Assembly (NCBI GenBank): GCA_902606105.1
Contig: CACLFK010000002.1
Coordinates: 43,776-107,775, forward strand
DNA length: 64,000 nucleotides
Source: an uncultured Pelagibacteraceae bacterium
GTDB lineage: Bacteria > Pseudomonadota > Alphaproteobacteria > Pelagibacterales > Pelagibacteraceae
Reading direction: 5' to 3'
Shown: positions 40,560 through 51,479 of the stretch, piece after piece
Layout of the letters: each line of letters begins with the position of its first letter
How positions within the stretch are numbered: position 1 is the stretch's first letter
Notes under the pieces: model-generated
What the model was told of the DNA's origin: nothing
The model's input: only the letters and a program-made list of their open reading frames with translations
Databases searched by the model: none
Program-made: the position numbers and the translations under genes

Positions 40560-41687
40560 TTAATTTTTCCAGAAATCCTTTGCTTTTTGAAAGAATTTTT
40601 TAATACTAGGATTTGATTTTTCGTTTTCAATCTGCTTGAATTGTTCTAACAATTCTTTTTGCTTTTTATTTAAATAAACAGGCACTTCTGTCTTAACCTG
40701 AACATACAAATCTCCATAATCACCTCTTCTCATAAAAGGCATTCCTTTGCCCTTTAATCTAAATTGTTTACCATTTTGAGTCCCATCAGGTATTTTTATT
40801 TTCGCTTTGCCACCATCTATAGTTGGAATTTCAATTGTTGTTCCAAGTGCAGCGTCAGCAAGTGATATAGGGAACTCAAAAAATAAGTTTTCATCCGATC
40901 TTTTAAATAAGTTGTGGGAATTGACATTAACAAATAAATACAAGTCACCAGCTGATCCTCCTCTACTTCCTGCTTCACCTTTGCCAGCTAATCTAATTCT
41001 TGTACCATCATCAACACCTCTTGGAATTGTTACAGCAATCTTTTTCGAGGCTTGTGTTTTTCCTTGACCATTACACTCACCACAAGGGTTTGTAATTTCT
41101 TCTCCATTACCATTACATTGAGGGCACGTTTGTTGGACTGTAAAAAAACCTTGATTAGACCTTATTCTTCCATTACCTCCACAATATGAGCATGTATCTG
41201 GTGAAGATCCCGGTCTTGAACCATTTCCTTTACATGTTCCACATTTTTCAGTTGTTGAAAATTTAATATCTTGTTTTTTACCATGATAGGCTTCCTCAAG
41301 AGAAATTGACAAATCATACCTTAAGTCTGATCCTCTATTATTAGTTCTCCTACTCCTTGATCCTCCACCTCCACCAAAATCTCCAAAAAAGTCTTCAAAA
41401 ATATCCGAAAAATCTGCACTACTAAATCCTCCAAACCCACCACCAGATCTTCCACCTCCATTTTCAAAAGCAGCATGACCAAAGTTATCATAATTTTGTT
41501 TTTTTTCTTTGTCTGAAAGTATTCCGTAAGCCTCACTAGCTTCTTTAAATTTATCTTCAGCTTTAGTGTCGCCTGGATTTTTATCTGGATGATATTTAAC
41601 TGCTAATTTTCTGTAGGCTGATTTTAGATCTTCGGGACTTGCGTTCTTACTAACGCCCAGGACATCATAATAGTCTCTTTTAGCCAT
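40560..41687 (-). CDS. dnaJ: Chaperone DnaJ
   Basis: J domain with HPD, G-rich region, four CxxCxGxG-type zinc motifs. Confidence 0.98.
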   Translation of the reverse strand: MAKRDYYDVLGVSKNASPEDLKSAYRKLAVKYHPDKNPGDTKAEDKFKEASEAYGILSDKEKKQNYDNFGHAAFENGGGRSGGGFGGFSSADFSDIFEDFFGDFGGGGGSRSRRTNNRGSDLRYDLSISLEEAYHGKKQDIKFSTTEKCGTCKGNGSRPGSSPDTCSYCGGNGRIRSNQGFFTVQQTCPQCNGNGEEITNPCGECNGQGKTQASKKIAVTIPRGVDDGTRIRLAGKGEAGSRGGSAGDLYLFVNVNSHNLFKRSDENLFFEFPISLADAALGTTIEIPTIDGGKAKIKIPDGTQNGKQFRLKGKGMPFMRRGDYGDLYVQVKTEVPVYLNKKQKELLEQFKQIENEKSNPSIKKFFQKAKDFWKN

Positions 41688-41715
41688 TTAATTACCCCAG
41701 ACATTTAATGTCAGT

Positions 41716-43641
41716 TTATGCGCTTTTTTCTTTATTCTCGTCTTTTACTTCTTCGAAATCAGCATCAACAACATTTTCGTCTTTTTTACCAGCATCATCA
41801 TTACCATCATCTTTACCAGACTCTGGTTTAGCACTCTGTTGTGATTTATAGATTGCTTCTCCAAGTTTCATAGAAGCTTGAACTAAAGCTTCAGTTTTTT
41901 TCTTGATATCTTCAATATCCTCACCTTTTAAAGCTTCCTTCACAGCTGATGACGCATCTTCAATTGCTTTCTTTTCTGCATCGGAAACCTTTGTTCCATG
42001 CTCTTTTAGGTTTTTTTCAGTAGAGTGGATTAAAGTATCTGCTTGATTTCTAACATCAACCGATTCTCTTTTTTTCTTGTCAGCGTCTTTGTTAGCTTCA
42101 GCGTCTTTAACCATTTTTTCAATCTCTTCATCACTTAACCCACCTGATGCTTGAATTTGAATTTTTTGCTCTTTACCTGTTCCTTTGTCTTTTGCAGAAA
42201 CATTTACAATACCATTTGCATCAATATCAAAAGTTACTTCAATTTGAGGAACGCCCCTAGGTGCAGGAGCAATACCAACTAATTCAAAATTACCTAGAGC
42301 TTTGTTGTCACTAGCCATCTCTCTTTCACCTTGTAGTACTCTTATAGACACAGCTGGCTGATTATCTTCAGCAGTTGAAAATACTTGGCTTTTTTTGGTA
42401 GGAATAGTTGTGTTTTTATCAATTAGTTTTGTTGAAACACCACCAAGTGTTTCAATACCAAGTGATAAAGGAGTAACATCCAATAAAAGCACATCTTTAA
42501 CATCACCTTGTAATACACCTGCTTGAATTGCAGCACCCATAGCAACTACTTCATCTGGGTTAACACTTTTATTTGGGTCTTTTCCAAAAAAGTTTTTAAC
42601 TTCTTCTAGAACTTTAGGCATTCTAGTCATACCACCAACCATTACTACCTCGTCAATTTCACTAGCATTAACACCTGCATCCTTTAAGGCCGTTTTACAT
42701 GGTGGAATTGTTTTAGAAATTAAATCTTCCACTAACGCTTCAAGTTTAGCTCTAGTCATTTTTAAATTAATATGTTTTGGACCTGTTTTATCTGCAGTAA
42801 TAAATGGCAAATTAATATCTGTTTGTTCTGCTGATGATAATTCAATCTTTGCTTTTTCTGCAGCTTCCTTTAGTCTTTGTAAGGCAAGTTTGTCTGATTT
42901 AAGATCAATTCCATTGTCTTTTTTAAATTCAGAAATTAAATAATCAACAACTGCATTATCAAAATCTTCTCCACCTAAAAAGGTATCACCGTTAGTAGAT
43001 TTAACTTCAAAGACACCGTCACCTAATTCTAAAATAGAAACATCAAATGTTCCTCCACCTAAATCGTAAACAGCAATTTTTTTATTTTGTTTTTTGTCTA
43101 AACCATAAGCAAGAGATGCAGCAGTTGGTTCATTTATAATTCTTAAAACTTCTAATCCAGCAATTTTTCCTGCATCTTTAGTTGCTTGTCTTTGCGCATC
43201 ATTAAAATAAGCTGGGACAGTTATTACAGCTTTGGTTACAGCTTGGCCAAGATATTTTTCCGCAGTTTCCTTCATTTTTTGTAAAATAAAGGCAGATATT
43301 TGAGAAGGTGAATACTTTTCTCCTCTAGCTTCAATCCAAGCATCACCTTTTTCCGAATTTACTATTTTAAAAGGGGCTGCTTCCACATCTTTTTTAACAG
43401 TTGGGTCTTCAAAGTTTCTTCCAATTAGTCTTTTGACTGCAAAGATAGTATTTTCTGGATTTGTTACAGCTTGTCTCTTAGCTGGTTGACCAATTAATTT
43501 TTCTTTCTCATCAGTAAAAGCTACAACTGAAGGAGTTGTTCTTGCACCTTCAGCATTTTCTAATACCTTCGCTTGTGTACCCTCCATTATTGCAACGCAT
43601 GAATTTGTTGTACCTAAATCTATTCCAATAATTTTACTCAT
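41716..43641 (-). CDS. dnaK: Chaperone DnaK
   Basis: [47 protein letters not shown]. Confidence 0.99.
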   Translation of the reverse strand: MSKIIGIDLGTTNSCVAIMEGTQAKVLENAEGARTTPSVVAFTDEKEKLIGQPAKRQAVTNPENTIFAVKRLIGRNFEDPTVKKDVEAAPFKIVNSEKGDAWIEARGEKYSPSQISAFILQKMKETAEKYLGQAVTKAVITVPAYFNDAQRQATKDAGKIAGLEVLRIINEPTAASLAYGLDKKQNKKIAVYDLGGGTFDVSILELGDGVFEVKSTNGDTFLGGEDFDNAVVDYLISEFKKDNGIDLKSDKLALQRLKEAAEKAKIELSSAEQTDINLPFITADKTGPKHINLKMTRAKLEALVEDLISKTIPPCKTALKDAGVNASEIDEVVMVGGMTRMPKVLEEVKNFFGKDPNKSVNPDEVVAMGAAIQAGVLQGDVKDVLLLDVTPLSLGIETLGGVSTKLIDKNTTIPTKKSQVFSTAEDNQPAVSIRVLQGEREMASDNKALGNFELVGIAPAPRGVPQIEVTFDIDANGIVNVSAKDKGTGKEQKIQIQASGGLSDEEIEKMVKDAEANKDADKKKRESVDVRNQADTLIHSTEKNLKEHGTKVSDAEKKAIEDASSAVKEALKGEDIEDIKKKTEALVQASMKLGEAIYKSQQSAKPESGKDDGNDDAGKKDENVVDADFEEVKDENKEKSA

Positions 43642-43662
43642 AATTTTTATATCCTATTCGTC

Positions 43663-43690
43663 ATATAAGGTTTAAATTCTGATCTACAAG
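43663..43690 (-). promoter_or_regulatory. Putative RpoH (sigma32-type) promoter of dnaK
   Basis: Minus strand CTTGTAG-N13-CCTTATAT; also reads as CTTG-N17-CTTATAT, matching the alphaproteobacterial consensus CTTG-N17/18-CYTATNT. Confidence 0.7.
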
Positions 43691-43702
43691 TTGATCTTAG
43701 AA

Positions 43703-44353
43703 TTATTTATCCTCTTTATTTTCTTTATTTTCCTCAGTTTTTTCCTCTTTTTTTAAAATTTTTTTAGACACACCAACTAATGAAGGTCTAAGTAACCTGT
43801 CTTTAATAGTAAATCCTTTTTGAATTTCCTGAATAATTGTTCCAGGTTCTTTTGCGTCATCCTCTATTTCCATCATTGCCTGATGAAAGTTGGGGTCTAA
43901 TTTTTTATTTAAACTTTCTATTGGCTTAATATTGTTTTTCTCAAAAATTGAAATAGTATCCTTCTGAATAATATCTAAATGTTCTAGAGATTTTTTAAGA
44001 GCTTCGGTATCTTTTAATTTCTCATCAGTTTCTAAAATCTGTTTTGATCTTTCTAAGTTATCAATTAAATTTAATGCTTCTTTAGCAAAACTATAACCCC
44101 CATACTCAAATGCTTCCTCTTTTTCTTTTTCAAATCTTCTTCTTTGATTTTCCATCTCAGCAAAAGTTCTTACTATTTTGTCCTCAAGCTCAATAATTTT
44201 TTCTTCTGGAGTAGGCTCTTTAATTTCTTCCTTAGCCTCTTGAGCTGTTTCTTGTTTATTTTCAATATTTAAATTTTCCTCAGGTTTAGCTGTTTCTTTT
44301 TCTGGCTCCTGATGATTTTGAGCAGCAGTATTTTGGTTTTCTTCTTTTTCCAT
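43703..44353 (-). CDS. grpE: Nucleotide exchange factor GrpE
   Basis: AEMENQRRRFEKEKE, LDPNFHQAMMEIED, GFTIKDRLLRPSLVGVSK. Confidence 0.95.
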   Translation of the reverse strand: MEKEENQNTAAQNHQEPEKETAKPEENLNIENKQETAQEAKEEIKEPTPEEKIIELEDKIVRTFAEMENQRRRFEKEKEEAFEYGGYSFAKEALNLIDNLERSKQILETDEKLKDTEALKKSLEHLDIIQKDTISIFEKNNIKPIESLNKKLDPNFHQAMMEIEDDAKEPGTIIQEIQKGFTIKDRLLRPSLVGVSKKILKKEEKTEENKENKEDK

Positions 44354-44361
44354 TAAGCCTT

Positions 44362-44389
44362 ATATGGTAAGGATTTTGATAATTTCTAG
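44362..44389 (-). promoter_or_regulatory. Putative RpoH (sigma32-type) promoter of grpE
   Basis: Minus strand CTAGAAA-N13-TACCATAT; element ends 8 nt before the grpE ATG. Confidence 0.5.
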
Positions 44390-44992
44390 ATGCCTACACA
44401 AAAAATAAACAAATTACTTATTGGAACAAACAACATTGGTAAACTACGTGAAATCAAGAGTTTACTGCCAAAAAACATTGAAATTCACTCCACATCTGAA
44501 TTTAATCTTAAGAGCCCAATAGAAAGTGGAAAAACATTTAAAGAAAACTCTCGAATAAAATCTCAATATTTTTCAAAAAAAACAGGCCTTATTTGTTTAG
44601 CAGATGACTCTGGTTTAGAAATAGACCTTTTAGAAAAAAATCCTGGCATTTACTCAGCAAGATGGGGCGGAAGGCACGGAGATTTTAATAAGGCTATTAA
44701 AAGAGTACATAAGGAGTTAAGTAAAAAAGACAAAAATTGGAAAAATAAAAAAATTAGAGCAAGATTTGTATGTGCTTTATCTATATCGTATTTAGACAAA
44801 AAAATTGCCTGTGTTCAAAGTAAAATTGAGGGTTCTATTTCAGTTGAACCCAAGGGGACAAATGGATTTGGCTATGATCCCATCTTTATTCCTAAAGGTA
44901 AAAGACAAACATTTGGAGAAATGGAGCCTGCAAAAAAATATAAAATGGATCATAGATATTTCGCTTTTAAAAAACTTAGAAAATTTTTGTGA
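44390..44992 (+). CDS. rdgB: RdgB/HAM1 family non-canonical purine NTP pyrophosphatase
   Basis: LIGTNNIGKLREIKSLL, ADDSGLEIDLL, GTNGFGYDPIFIPKG. Confidence 0.96.
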   Translation: MPTQKINKLLIGTNNIGKLREIKSLLPKNIEIHSTSEFNLKSPIESGKTFKENSRIKSQYFSKKTGLICLADDSGLEIDLLEKNPGIYSARWGGRHGDFNKAIKRVHKELSKKDKNWKNKKIRARFVCALSISYLDKKIACVQSKIEGSISVEPKGTNGFGYDPIFIPKGKRQTFGEMEPAKKYKMDHRYFAFKKLRKFL

Positions 44993-46130
44993 GTTCTTTA
45001 TTTTCAATTTTATAAAAGTTTAATCTATGATTAATTTTATTATTTTTTACATCAAATATTCCTATTTTACCTTTAAATGAGTTTTGCTTTTTAAATAACC
45101 TACTTAAATTGGTAAAATCTGACTTGAATGATAAATAATAAATTAGTCCTACTAAATCGTAACTTAATAGTGACAAATGTGAGGGATCTTCATTAAAGGC
45201 ATTAAAATATTTGATTTTATAATCGTCAAAATTTTCTTTATTAATGGAAGGGTAATATATTGGTTGAACATCTGTTTCTTTTAATAAACTTTCATCAAAC
45301 CATTGATTTAAAGTTATAAAATATTTATTTTTAGGTTGAACATCTGTATATAAAAGAGATGTAGTAACACTTTTTAGACTTTCATCAAAATCAGAGATAA
45401 CAACTGCATCAAAGTTTAAATTTCCAATAGTATATCTTTTTTCTAATCTTTTTATTATCTTTTCTTTGTTAGGCTCGTTTGAATTTTTAATTCTTGTAAT
45501 TTCATCTTCTAGATTTTGTTTTCTTATTTTATATTTTGTGATTTCTTCTATTTGTTGGGTAAGTTTTGTTGGATCAGTGCTATAATCATACTCTTTATAG
45601 GTTTTTATTTTTGACTCTTTTATTCCTTTTTTTATTTCAAATTCATATTTTTGAATTGGTGTTAAAAAAATAGTTCTTTCAACATAATTTTTTTCTAAAA
45701 ATTTTTTAATAGTATTGAATTGAGATGTAGAATTTATACCTGCTGAAATAACATTTTTTGGAAGATCTAAGGTTTTGTTTGTTAAAGATAAAAACGTTAA
45801 ATCTTTCATTTCATCTAGGTAAGTTAAACTTTCATAAAAGACTGGACCTATAACTACCTTTATACCCATTTGTTTTAGTTCAAATGCTGATTTCAAAGTT
45901 TGATTAGGTCTTGAAGCTGTATCTTTAGGGTAAATCTCAATTAAACTATTATCAATATCTTTTACAGCTAAACTTACAGCTTTAATAATTGACTTACCAA
46001 TCTCTTTATTCGATCCAGTCATTGGTATTAACAAACCAATTTTAATTTTTTCACTAGCGCTGACTGTTTGAAAAAATAATAAAAATACTCCACATTTCAG
46101 GATAAAAAAAATTTTAATTAATTTAATCAT
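44976..46130 (-). CDS. Penicillin-binding protein activator (LpoA C-terminal-like, periplasmic binding fold)
   Basis: Signal peptide then KIGLLIPMTGSNKEIGKSI; divergent from rsmI as yraM/lpoA is in E. coli; start chosen at internal Met. Confidence 0.78.
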   Translation of the reverse strand: MIKLIKIFFILKCGVFLLFFQTVSASEKIKIGLLIPMTGSNKEIGKSIIKAVSLAVKDIDNSLIEIYPKDTASRPNQTLKSAFELKQMGIKVVIGPVFYESLTYLDEMKDLTFLSLTNKTLDLPKNVISAGINSTSQFNTIKKFLEKNYVERTIFLTPIQKYEFEIKKGIKESKIKTYKEYDYSTDPTKLTQQIEEITKYKIRKQNLEDEITRIKNSNEPNKEKIIKRLEKRYTIGNLNFDAVVISDFDESLKSVTTSLLYTDVQPKNKYFITLNQWFDESLLKETDVQPIYYPSINKENFDDYKIKYFNAFNEDPSHLSLLSYDLVGLIYYLSFKSDFTNLSRLFKKQNSFKGKIGIFDVKNNKINHRLNFYKIENKELTKIF

Positions 46131-46164
46131 TTTGATGTTAGTATAATATTTTTTTAGCTTAATT

Positions 46165-47028
46165 ATGATCATTAAACCACAATCTAAAATAAAAGATAAT
46201 GAAAATGGTCTTTATATAGTTTCAACGCCAATAGGAAATTTGAAAGATATTACTATAAGAGCAGTAGACATATTAAAACAATCAGATTTTATTTTATGCG
46301 AAGACACGCGTATTTCAAAAAATTTATTAAATAAATATGAAATCAAATCAAAATTGATATCAAATCATAAATTTAATGAAAAAAAAAACACTTTAAAAAT
46401 AATTGAATACTTGAAATCTGGAAAATTAATATCTTTAATTTCTGATGCTGGGACCCCCGCTATTTCTGATCCAGGCTCAGTTTTAATTAATGAGTGTGTT
46501 AAAAATAATATTAGGATCGTACCAATACCAGGTCCATCAGCAGTGGCAACTGCTATATCTATTAGTGGATTTTCTGATCAATTTTTCTTTTACGGTTTCT
46601 TACCAGATAAAAAACAGCAAATAACAAATGAGCTTAAAAAAATATCAGAATTTAACTCAACTTTAGTTTTTTTTATATCTCCTAAAAAAATCAATAAAAT
46701 TATACCCGAAATTAAAAAAAACTTTAGTAAGAGAAAAATTGTAATTTGCAGAGAGATTACCAAGTTATACGAAGAGTTTGTAAGAGCAAGTGTAGATGAA
46801 TTGGAAGAATTTAAAAAGGAACCAAAAGGGGAGTTAACAGTTGTTATTTCAGAAATAAAGGCTGATGAAAATAACTCTAAAAATTTGAATGAATCTGATA
46901 TTAATATAATTAATAAAATGATTAATAAATTTACAATAAAAGAAATTACCGACTTAATTTGTCAAAAAAGTAAAGTTTCGAAAAAGCTAGTATATAATTA
47001 TTGTTTAAAGTTAAAAAATGAAAATTAA
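46165..47028 (+). CDS. rsmI: 16S rRNA (cytidine1402-2'-O)-methyltransferase
   Basis: LYIVSTPIGNLKDITIRAVDIL, CEDTRISKNLL, SDAGTPAISDPGSVLI, IPGPSAV. Confidence 0.97.
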   Translation: MIIKPQSKIKDNENGLYIVSTPIGNLKDITIRAVDILKQSDFILCEDTRISKNLLNKYEIKSKLISNHKFNEKKNTLKIIEYLKSGKLISLISDAGTPAISDPGSVLINECVKNNIRIVPIPGPSAVATAISISGFSDQFFFYGFLPDKKQQITNELKKISEFNSTLVFFISPKKINKIIPEIKKNFSKRKIVICREITKLYEEFVRASVDELEEFKKEPKGELTVVISEIKADENNSKNLNESDINIINKMINKFTIKEITDLICQKSKVSKKLVYNYCLKLKNEN

Positions 47029-47611
47029 ACTCCTATTATTAATATTTGTTGGATTTATTTTTTTAGGATGTGTAGGTGTAAGTTCCAAAGGAGTATTTGG
47101 GACAGGTGTTTCAGTTGCATTAGATCCAAGAACATTAGGAACACAGATAGATGACTCCATTATGCAAAAAAGTTTAACCGCTAGAATTTTAGCTAAAGAT
47201 AAAAAGTACTTTCTATCAGTAAAATCAAAAGTAATTGATGGAAGAATTTTTTTAACAGGAAAAGTTGAAAGACCTGAGGAGAAATTACAAATAACAAAAA
47301 TTGCCTGGGAGACAAAAGGTACTAGATCAGTTCGGAACGATATTAAAATAAAAGAAGAATTCAATTTTAAACAATCTGCTAAAGATATTTTAATTACAAC
47401 ACAGCTAAGGACTGCTTTAATAGTAAATAAAAATATCAAAGCTACAAATTATCAAATAGATACATACAAAAAAAAAATATATGTATATGGAATTGCTAAA
47501 ACTTCTGAGGAAAAAGATTTAGTAATTAGTGAGGCTAAAGAAATCTTAGATGTTGAGAATGTAATTGCAAGTATAATACTTGTTGAGGATCTAAGAATTC
47601 AAAAAGATTAA
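47018..47611 (+). CDS. BON-domain lipoprotein (OsmY/DolP-like)
   Basis: Lipobox IFLGC; tandem BON-like segments; downstream of rsmI. Confidence 0.85.
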   Translation: MKIKLLLLIFVGFIFLGCVGVSSKGVFGTGVSVALDPRTLGTQIDDSIMQKSLTARILAKDKKYFLSVKSKVIDGRIFLTGKVERPEEKLQITKIAWETKGTRSVRNDIKIKEEFNFKQSAKDILITTQLRTALIVNKNIKATNYQIDTYKKKIYVYGIAKTSEEKDLVISEAKEILDVENVIASIILVEDLRIQKD

Positions 47612-49897
47612 TTATTTTTTGTAATCTATAACTTCTGAGGAGTAGGCAGCTATAGATGCTAAATTAATTATTTCTGAAGTCGAAGATCTTAAGGGTGCAA
47701 TCTCAATTGGAAGGCCAAGCCCAATAAGCAAAGGTCCAATGACTTTTGTGTCTCCAAATGTTTTCATTAGCTTGTATGATATGGCTGCACTGTGCTGACC
47801 AGGCATAATAAGAATATTTGCTTTACCAACAATTTTTGCGAAAGGATATAATTCCTCGTATTCAGAGTTTAGGGCAACATCAGGCTGCATATCCCCATCA
47901 AATTCAAAATCAACTTTTTTTTCTTTTAAAATTTCGACTGCATCTCTTATATGCTTCGTTCTACTTGTTAAAGGCTGGCCGAAAGTTGAATGAGAGACAA
48001 ATGCAACTTTTGGGTCAAATCCAAATAGTCGAACCACTCTTGCTGTTGACATTGCAATTTCTGCCATTTGTTCTGATGTTGGGTATTCGTGGACACTAGT
48101 ATCTCCTATAAATATTGTTTTTCCTTTGTGGACCACCATATTTAGTCCAAACATTATCTCACCTTTTCGAACATCTACAACTTGCTTAATCTTTTCCAAA
48201 GAGGCACCAAAACGCCTTGTATTCCCAGTTACAGCACCGTCAGCGTCTCCACATGCGACCATGCTTGTAGCCCATATAACTCTGTCATTCCTTACTAATC
48301 TGTCACAATCTCTTTCGAGTAAACCTTGTTCTCTTTGTAATTTTTTAAATAAATGTTTGACGTATTTGTTTCTTTTTTCCTCGTCCTTTGAATTTATTAT
48401 TTCGATATCAAAGTTCTCACTGTATCCAATATTTTTGATTTGTTCCTTAATTTTACTTTCTTTCCCAACCAAAACAGGAATTCCTAACTTTGAATTTTTA
48501 AATGCAATTGCTGCTTTTAAAGTATTTTCATCCTCTCCATCAGCAAAAACTATTTTTTTTTGATTGTTTTTTATAAATGAGTTTATACCTTGCATTATAG
48601 TCACAGTTGGGTCTAATCTTTGCTTAAGTTGTTCTTTATAAGTTTCAAAATCTTCAATATTTTTTCTAGCTACTCCACTTTTCATTGCAGCTTTTGCTAC
48701 AGCAGCTGGAATAACACTTATTAACCTTGGATCAAATGTTGATGGAATAATATAATCTTTTCCATAATGTGGTCTTTCACCTCCCATTGCAGCTACTACT
48801 TCATCAGGAACATCTTCTCTTGCAAGTTTGGCAATTGCTTGTGATGCAGCAACTTTCATTTCTTCATTAATTGTTTTAGACCTAACATCTAAAGCTCCTC
48901 TAAAAATGTAAGGGAAACCAATTAAATTGTTAACCTGATTAGGATAATCAGATCTTCCAGTTGCTACAATTGCATCATCTCTTACTTCATTTATTTCTTC
49001 TGGCAAAACTTCAGGATCTGGATTGGCACAAGCAAAAATAATTGGATTTTTTGCCATACTTTTAACCATCTCTTTTTTAAGAACTCCTTTTGCTGATAAT
49101 CCTAAAAAGACATCGGCGCCCTTAATTGAGTCTTCAAGAGTTCTTAGTTTAGTCTCAACTGCATATTTTGATTTCCACTGGTCTATACCTTCGGTTCTTC
49201 CTTTATAAATTACGCCTTTTCTATCAAGCATAATTACATTTTCAGATGGTACTCCTGAATTTTTAAATAATTCAGTACAAGCTTGGGCAGATGCTCCAGC
49301 ACCATTAACTACAACTTTAATTTCTTTTATTGATTTACCACTTATATCTAGAGCGTTTATTAGTGCAGCCGTTGTAATTATTGCAGTGCCATGTTGATCA
49401 TCGTGAAAAACTGGAATATCTAAAATTTCCTTTAATTTTTGTTCAATAATAAAGCAATCTGGAGCTGCTATATCTTCTAAATTAATTCCACCAAAACTTG
49501 GTGCAAAATTTTTAATAGAGTTAATAATTTCTTCAGTATCTTTAGAGTCTATTTCAAGATCTATTGAATCAATATCCGCAAATCTTTTGAACAATACAGC
49601 TTTACCTTCCATCACTGGCTTTGAAGCTAGTGCCCCTAGATTTCCCATTCCTAAAATAGCCGATCCATTACTAATAACAGCTACTAAATTCCCTTTACTA
49701 GTATAATCATAAGCCGCTTCTGGATTTTCACTTATCTCTTTCACTGGTGCAGCAACTCCAGGAGAATATGCAAGAGCAAGATCTCTTTTAGTTATCATAT
49801 TCTTTGATGAAATGATCTCAATCTTGCCAGGTTTTTTATCTTTATGAAAATCTAAAGCTTCTTTGTCAGTGTAATGATCATTTTTTGTTTTTTTCAT
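47612..49897 (-). CDS. maeB: NADP-dependent malic enzyme with phosphotransacetylase-like C-terminal domain
   Basis: LALAYSPGVAAPVKEI, FHDDQHGTAIIT, VNGAGASAQACTELF; C-terminal PTA domain; 761 aa. Confidence 0.97.
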   Translation of the reverse strand: MKKTKNDHYTDKEALDFHKDKKPGKIEIISSKNMITKRDLALAYSPGVAAPVKEISENPEAAYDYTSKGNLVAVISNGSAILGMGNLGALASKPVMEGKAVLFKRFADIDSIDLEIDSKDTEEIINSIKNFAPSFGGINLEDIAAPDCFIIEQKLKEILDIPVFHDDQHGTAIITTAALINALDISGKSIKEIKVVVNGAGASAQACTELFKNSGVPSENVIMLDRKGVIYKGRTEGIDQWKSKYAVETKLRTLEDSIKGADVFLGLSAKGVLKKEMVKSMAKNPIIFACANPDPEVLPEEINEVRDDAIVATGRSDYPNQVNNLIGFPYIFRGALDVRSKTINEEMKVAASQAIAKLAREDVPDEVVAAMGGERPHYGKDYIIPSTFDPRLISVIPAAVAKAAMKSGVARKNIEDFETYKEQLKQRLDPTVTIMQGINSFIKNNQKKIVFADGEDENTLKAAIAFKNSKLGIPVLVGKESKIKEQIKNIGYSENFDIEIINSKDEEKRNKYVKHLFKKLQREQGLLERDCDRLVRNDRVIWATSMVACGDADGAVTGNTRRFGASLEKIKQVVDVRKGEIMFGLNMVVHKGKTIFIGDTSVHEYPTSEQMAEIAMSTARVVRLFGFDPKVAFVSHSTFGQPLTSRTKHIRDAVEILKEKKVDFEFDGDMQPDVALNSEYEELYPFAKIVGKANILIMPGQHSAAISYKLMKTFGDTKVIGPLLIGLGLPIEIAPLRSSTSEIINLASIAAYSSEVIDYKK

Positions 49898-49945
49898 TTT
49901 AATAATAAATGTTCAATTAGGGTAAATTTCCGACTAATATGATTT

Positions 49946-51475
49946 ATGAACTTACTTAAGTCAACAGGCACATTTGGTTTTTATACGATCATAAGCAGAT
50001 TACTTGGATATTTAAGAGATATTTTAATTGCAATATTTTTAGGAACAGGTTTGTTAGCAGATGCTTTTTTTGTAGCATTTAGAATTCCAAACACTTTTAG
50101 AAGATTATTTTCAGAGGGAACTTTTAATGCTGCTTTTGTCCCAAGCTATGCATCAGAAATGGTTAAGGGTAAAAAGCAATCCAATAAATTCGCAAATGAC
50201 ATCTTTAGTCTTTTGTTTTTAAGTTTGTTAATAATTACATTGGTTGTTCAATTATTTATGCCTGTTTTTGTATCCCTTATCGCCCCAGGTTTTGTAGGCG
50301 ATATTGATAAAATGGAAATAGCAATAACTTTGACACGTATTACTTTTCCATTCTTATTGTTTATTTGTTTAGCATCTTTTTTTGCAGCAATTTTAAATTC
50401 ACATAATAAATTTGCAGCCGCATCAGGGGCACCAATTATATTAAATATTATATTAATTTTAGTTCTATTATTCTCAAACTCCTTAGGTGACAAACTTGTA
50501 TATTATTTATCTTATGGTGTTTCATTAGCAGGATTATTACAATTATTGTTTTTGTATAAATTTGTGAAAAAACATTACTCACTTAAAATTAATTTCAAAA
50601 TTAAAATATCTGAAAAAGTTAAGATTTTTTTTAAAAAATTATTACCAAGTATTTTTTCTTCAGGTGTTACCCAAATAAATATATTAGTTGGAACTATTAT
50701 CGCTTCATTTCAGTCAAGTGCGGTTTCATACCTATATTATGCTGATAGAATATATCAAATTAATTTAGCAATAGCTGGAATTGCAATTGGAGTCGTGGTT
50801 CTACCCCAATTATCAAAATACGTTAGATCTAAAAAAAAAGACAAGATTTTATTAATTCAAAACAAAGCGTTGGAGCTAAGTTTATTTCTGAGCCTGCCAG
50901 CATCTATCGCATTAATTCTTGGTTCTGAAGAAATAATTTCAGCACTTTTTGGTTATGGATCATTTGATCAAACCTCTGTTATAAACTCCAGTCTAGCTTT
51001 ATATTATTTCGCTTTAGGTTTACCTGCATTTGCTTTAATCAAAGTGTTTTCAAGTTTCTTTTTTGCAAATCAAAATACCAAAACACCTTTTTATATTTCT
51101 TTGATTTCTGTAATTTTAAATATTCTCATAAGTGTTTATTATTTTAATAAAATAGGATTTATAATAATCCCTATTGCAACAACAATATCGTCCTGGTTCA
51201 ATGGTATATTATTGTTCATTTTTTTGAAAAATGGAAATTTTTTCTCATTTAATCAAATATTTTTTATAAAATTTTTTAAAATTGTCATTGCCTCAATACT
51301 TATGGGTTTTATTTTTCAATTTCTATTAAACCTATTTCAAGATGAACTTGCATTTCAGCAAACATATAAATCTTTTTACTTAATATTTTCAGCATTATTG
51401 GGCCTAGTGTCTTACCTTATTATTTCTTATTTTATCAAAGCTTTTAAAATAAGTGATATTCAACTAAAGTATTAA
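49946..51475 (+). CDS. murJ: Lipid II flippase MurJ
   Basis: [56 protein letters not shown]. Confidence 0.98.
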   Translation: MNLLKSTGTFGFYTIISRLLGYLRDILIAIFLGTGLLADAFFVAFRIPNTFRRLFSEGTFNAAFVPSYASEMVKGKKQSNKFANDIFSLLFLSLLIITLVVQLFMPVFVSLIAPGFVGDIDKMEIAITLTRITFPFLLFICLASFFAAILNSHNKFAAASGAPIILNIILILVLLFSNSLGDKLVYYLSYGVSLAGLLQLLFLYKFVKKHYSLKINFKIKISEKVKIFFKKLLPSIFSSGVTQINILVGTIIASFQSSAVSYLYYADRIYQINLAIAGIAIGVVVLPQLSKYVRSKKKDKILLIQNKALELSLFLSLPASIALILGSEEIISALFGYGSFDQTSVINSSLALYYFALGLPAFALIKVFSSFFFANQNTKTPFYISLISVILNILISVYYFNKIGFIIIPIATTISSWFNGILLFIFLKNGNFFSFNQIFFIKFFKIVIASILMGFIFQFLLNLFQDELAFQQTYKSFYLIFSALLGLVSYLIISYFIKAFKISDIQLKY

Positions 51476-51479
51476 TTTA

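Noticed and set aside
41321-41536. 71-aa minus-strand ORF inside dnaJ in another frame
   Set aside because: Lies over the J-domain/G-rich region of dnaJ; skewed composition reflects Gly-rich codons read out of frame.
47011-47439. 142-aa antisense ORF over the BON lipoprotein
   Set aside because: The plus-strand ORF has a lipobox and BON features; the antisense translation has no recognisable domain.
47818-48563. Two plus-strand ORFs (93 and 145 aa) antisense to maeB
   Set aside because: maeB is unambiguous across this span; the translations are Ser/Leu/Phe-rich shadow sequence.
49898-49945. Glycine riboswitch upstream of the malic enzyme
   Set aside because: The divergent gap to murJ is only 48 bp, too short for a glycine aptamer; none of its conserved features seen.
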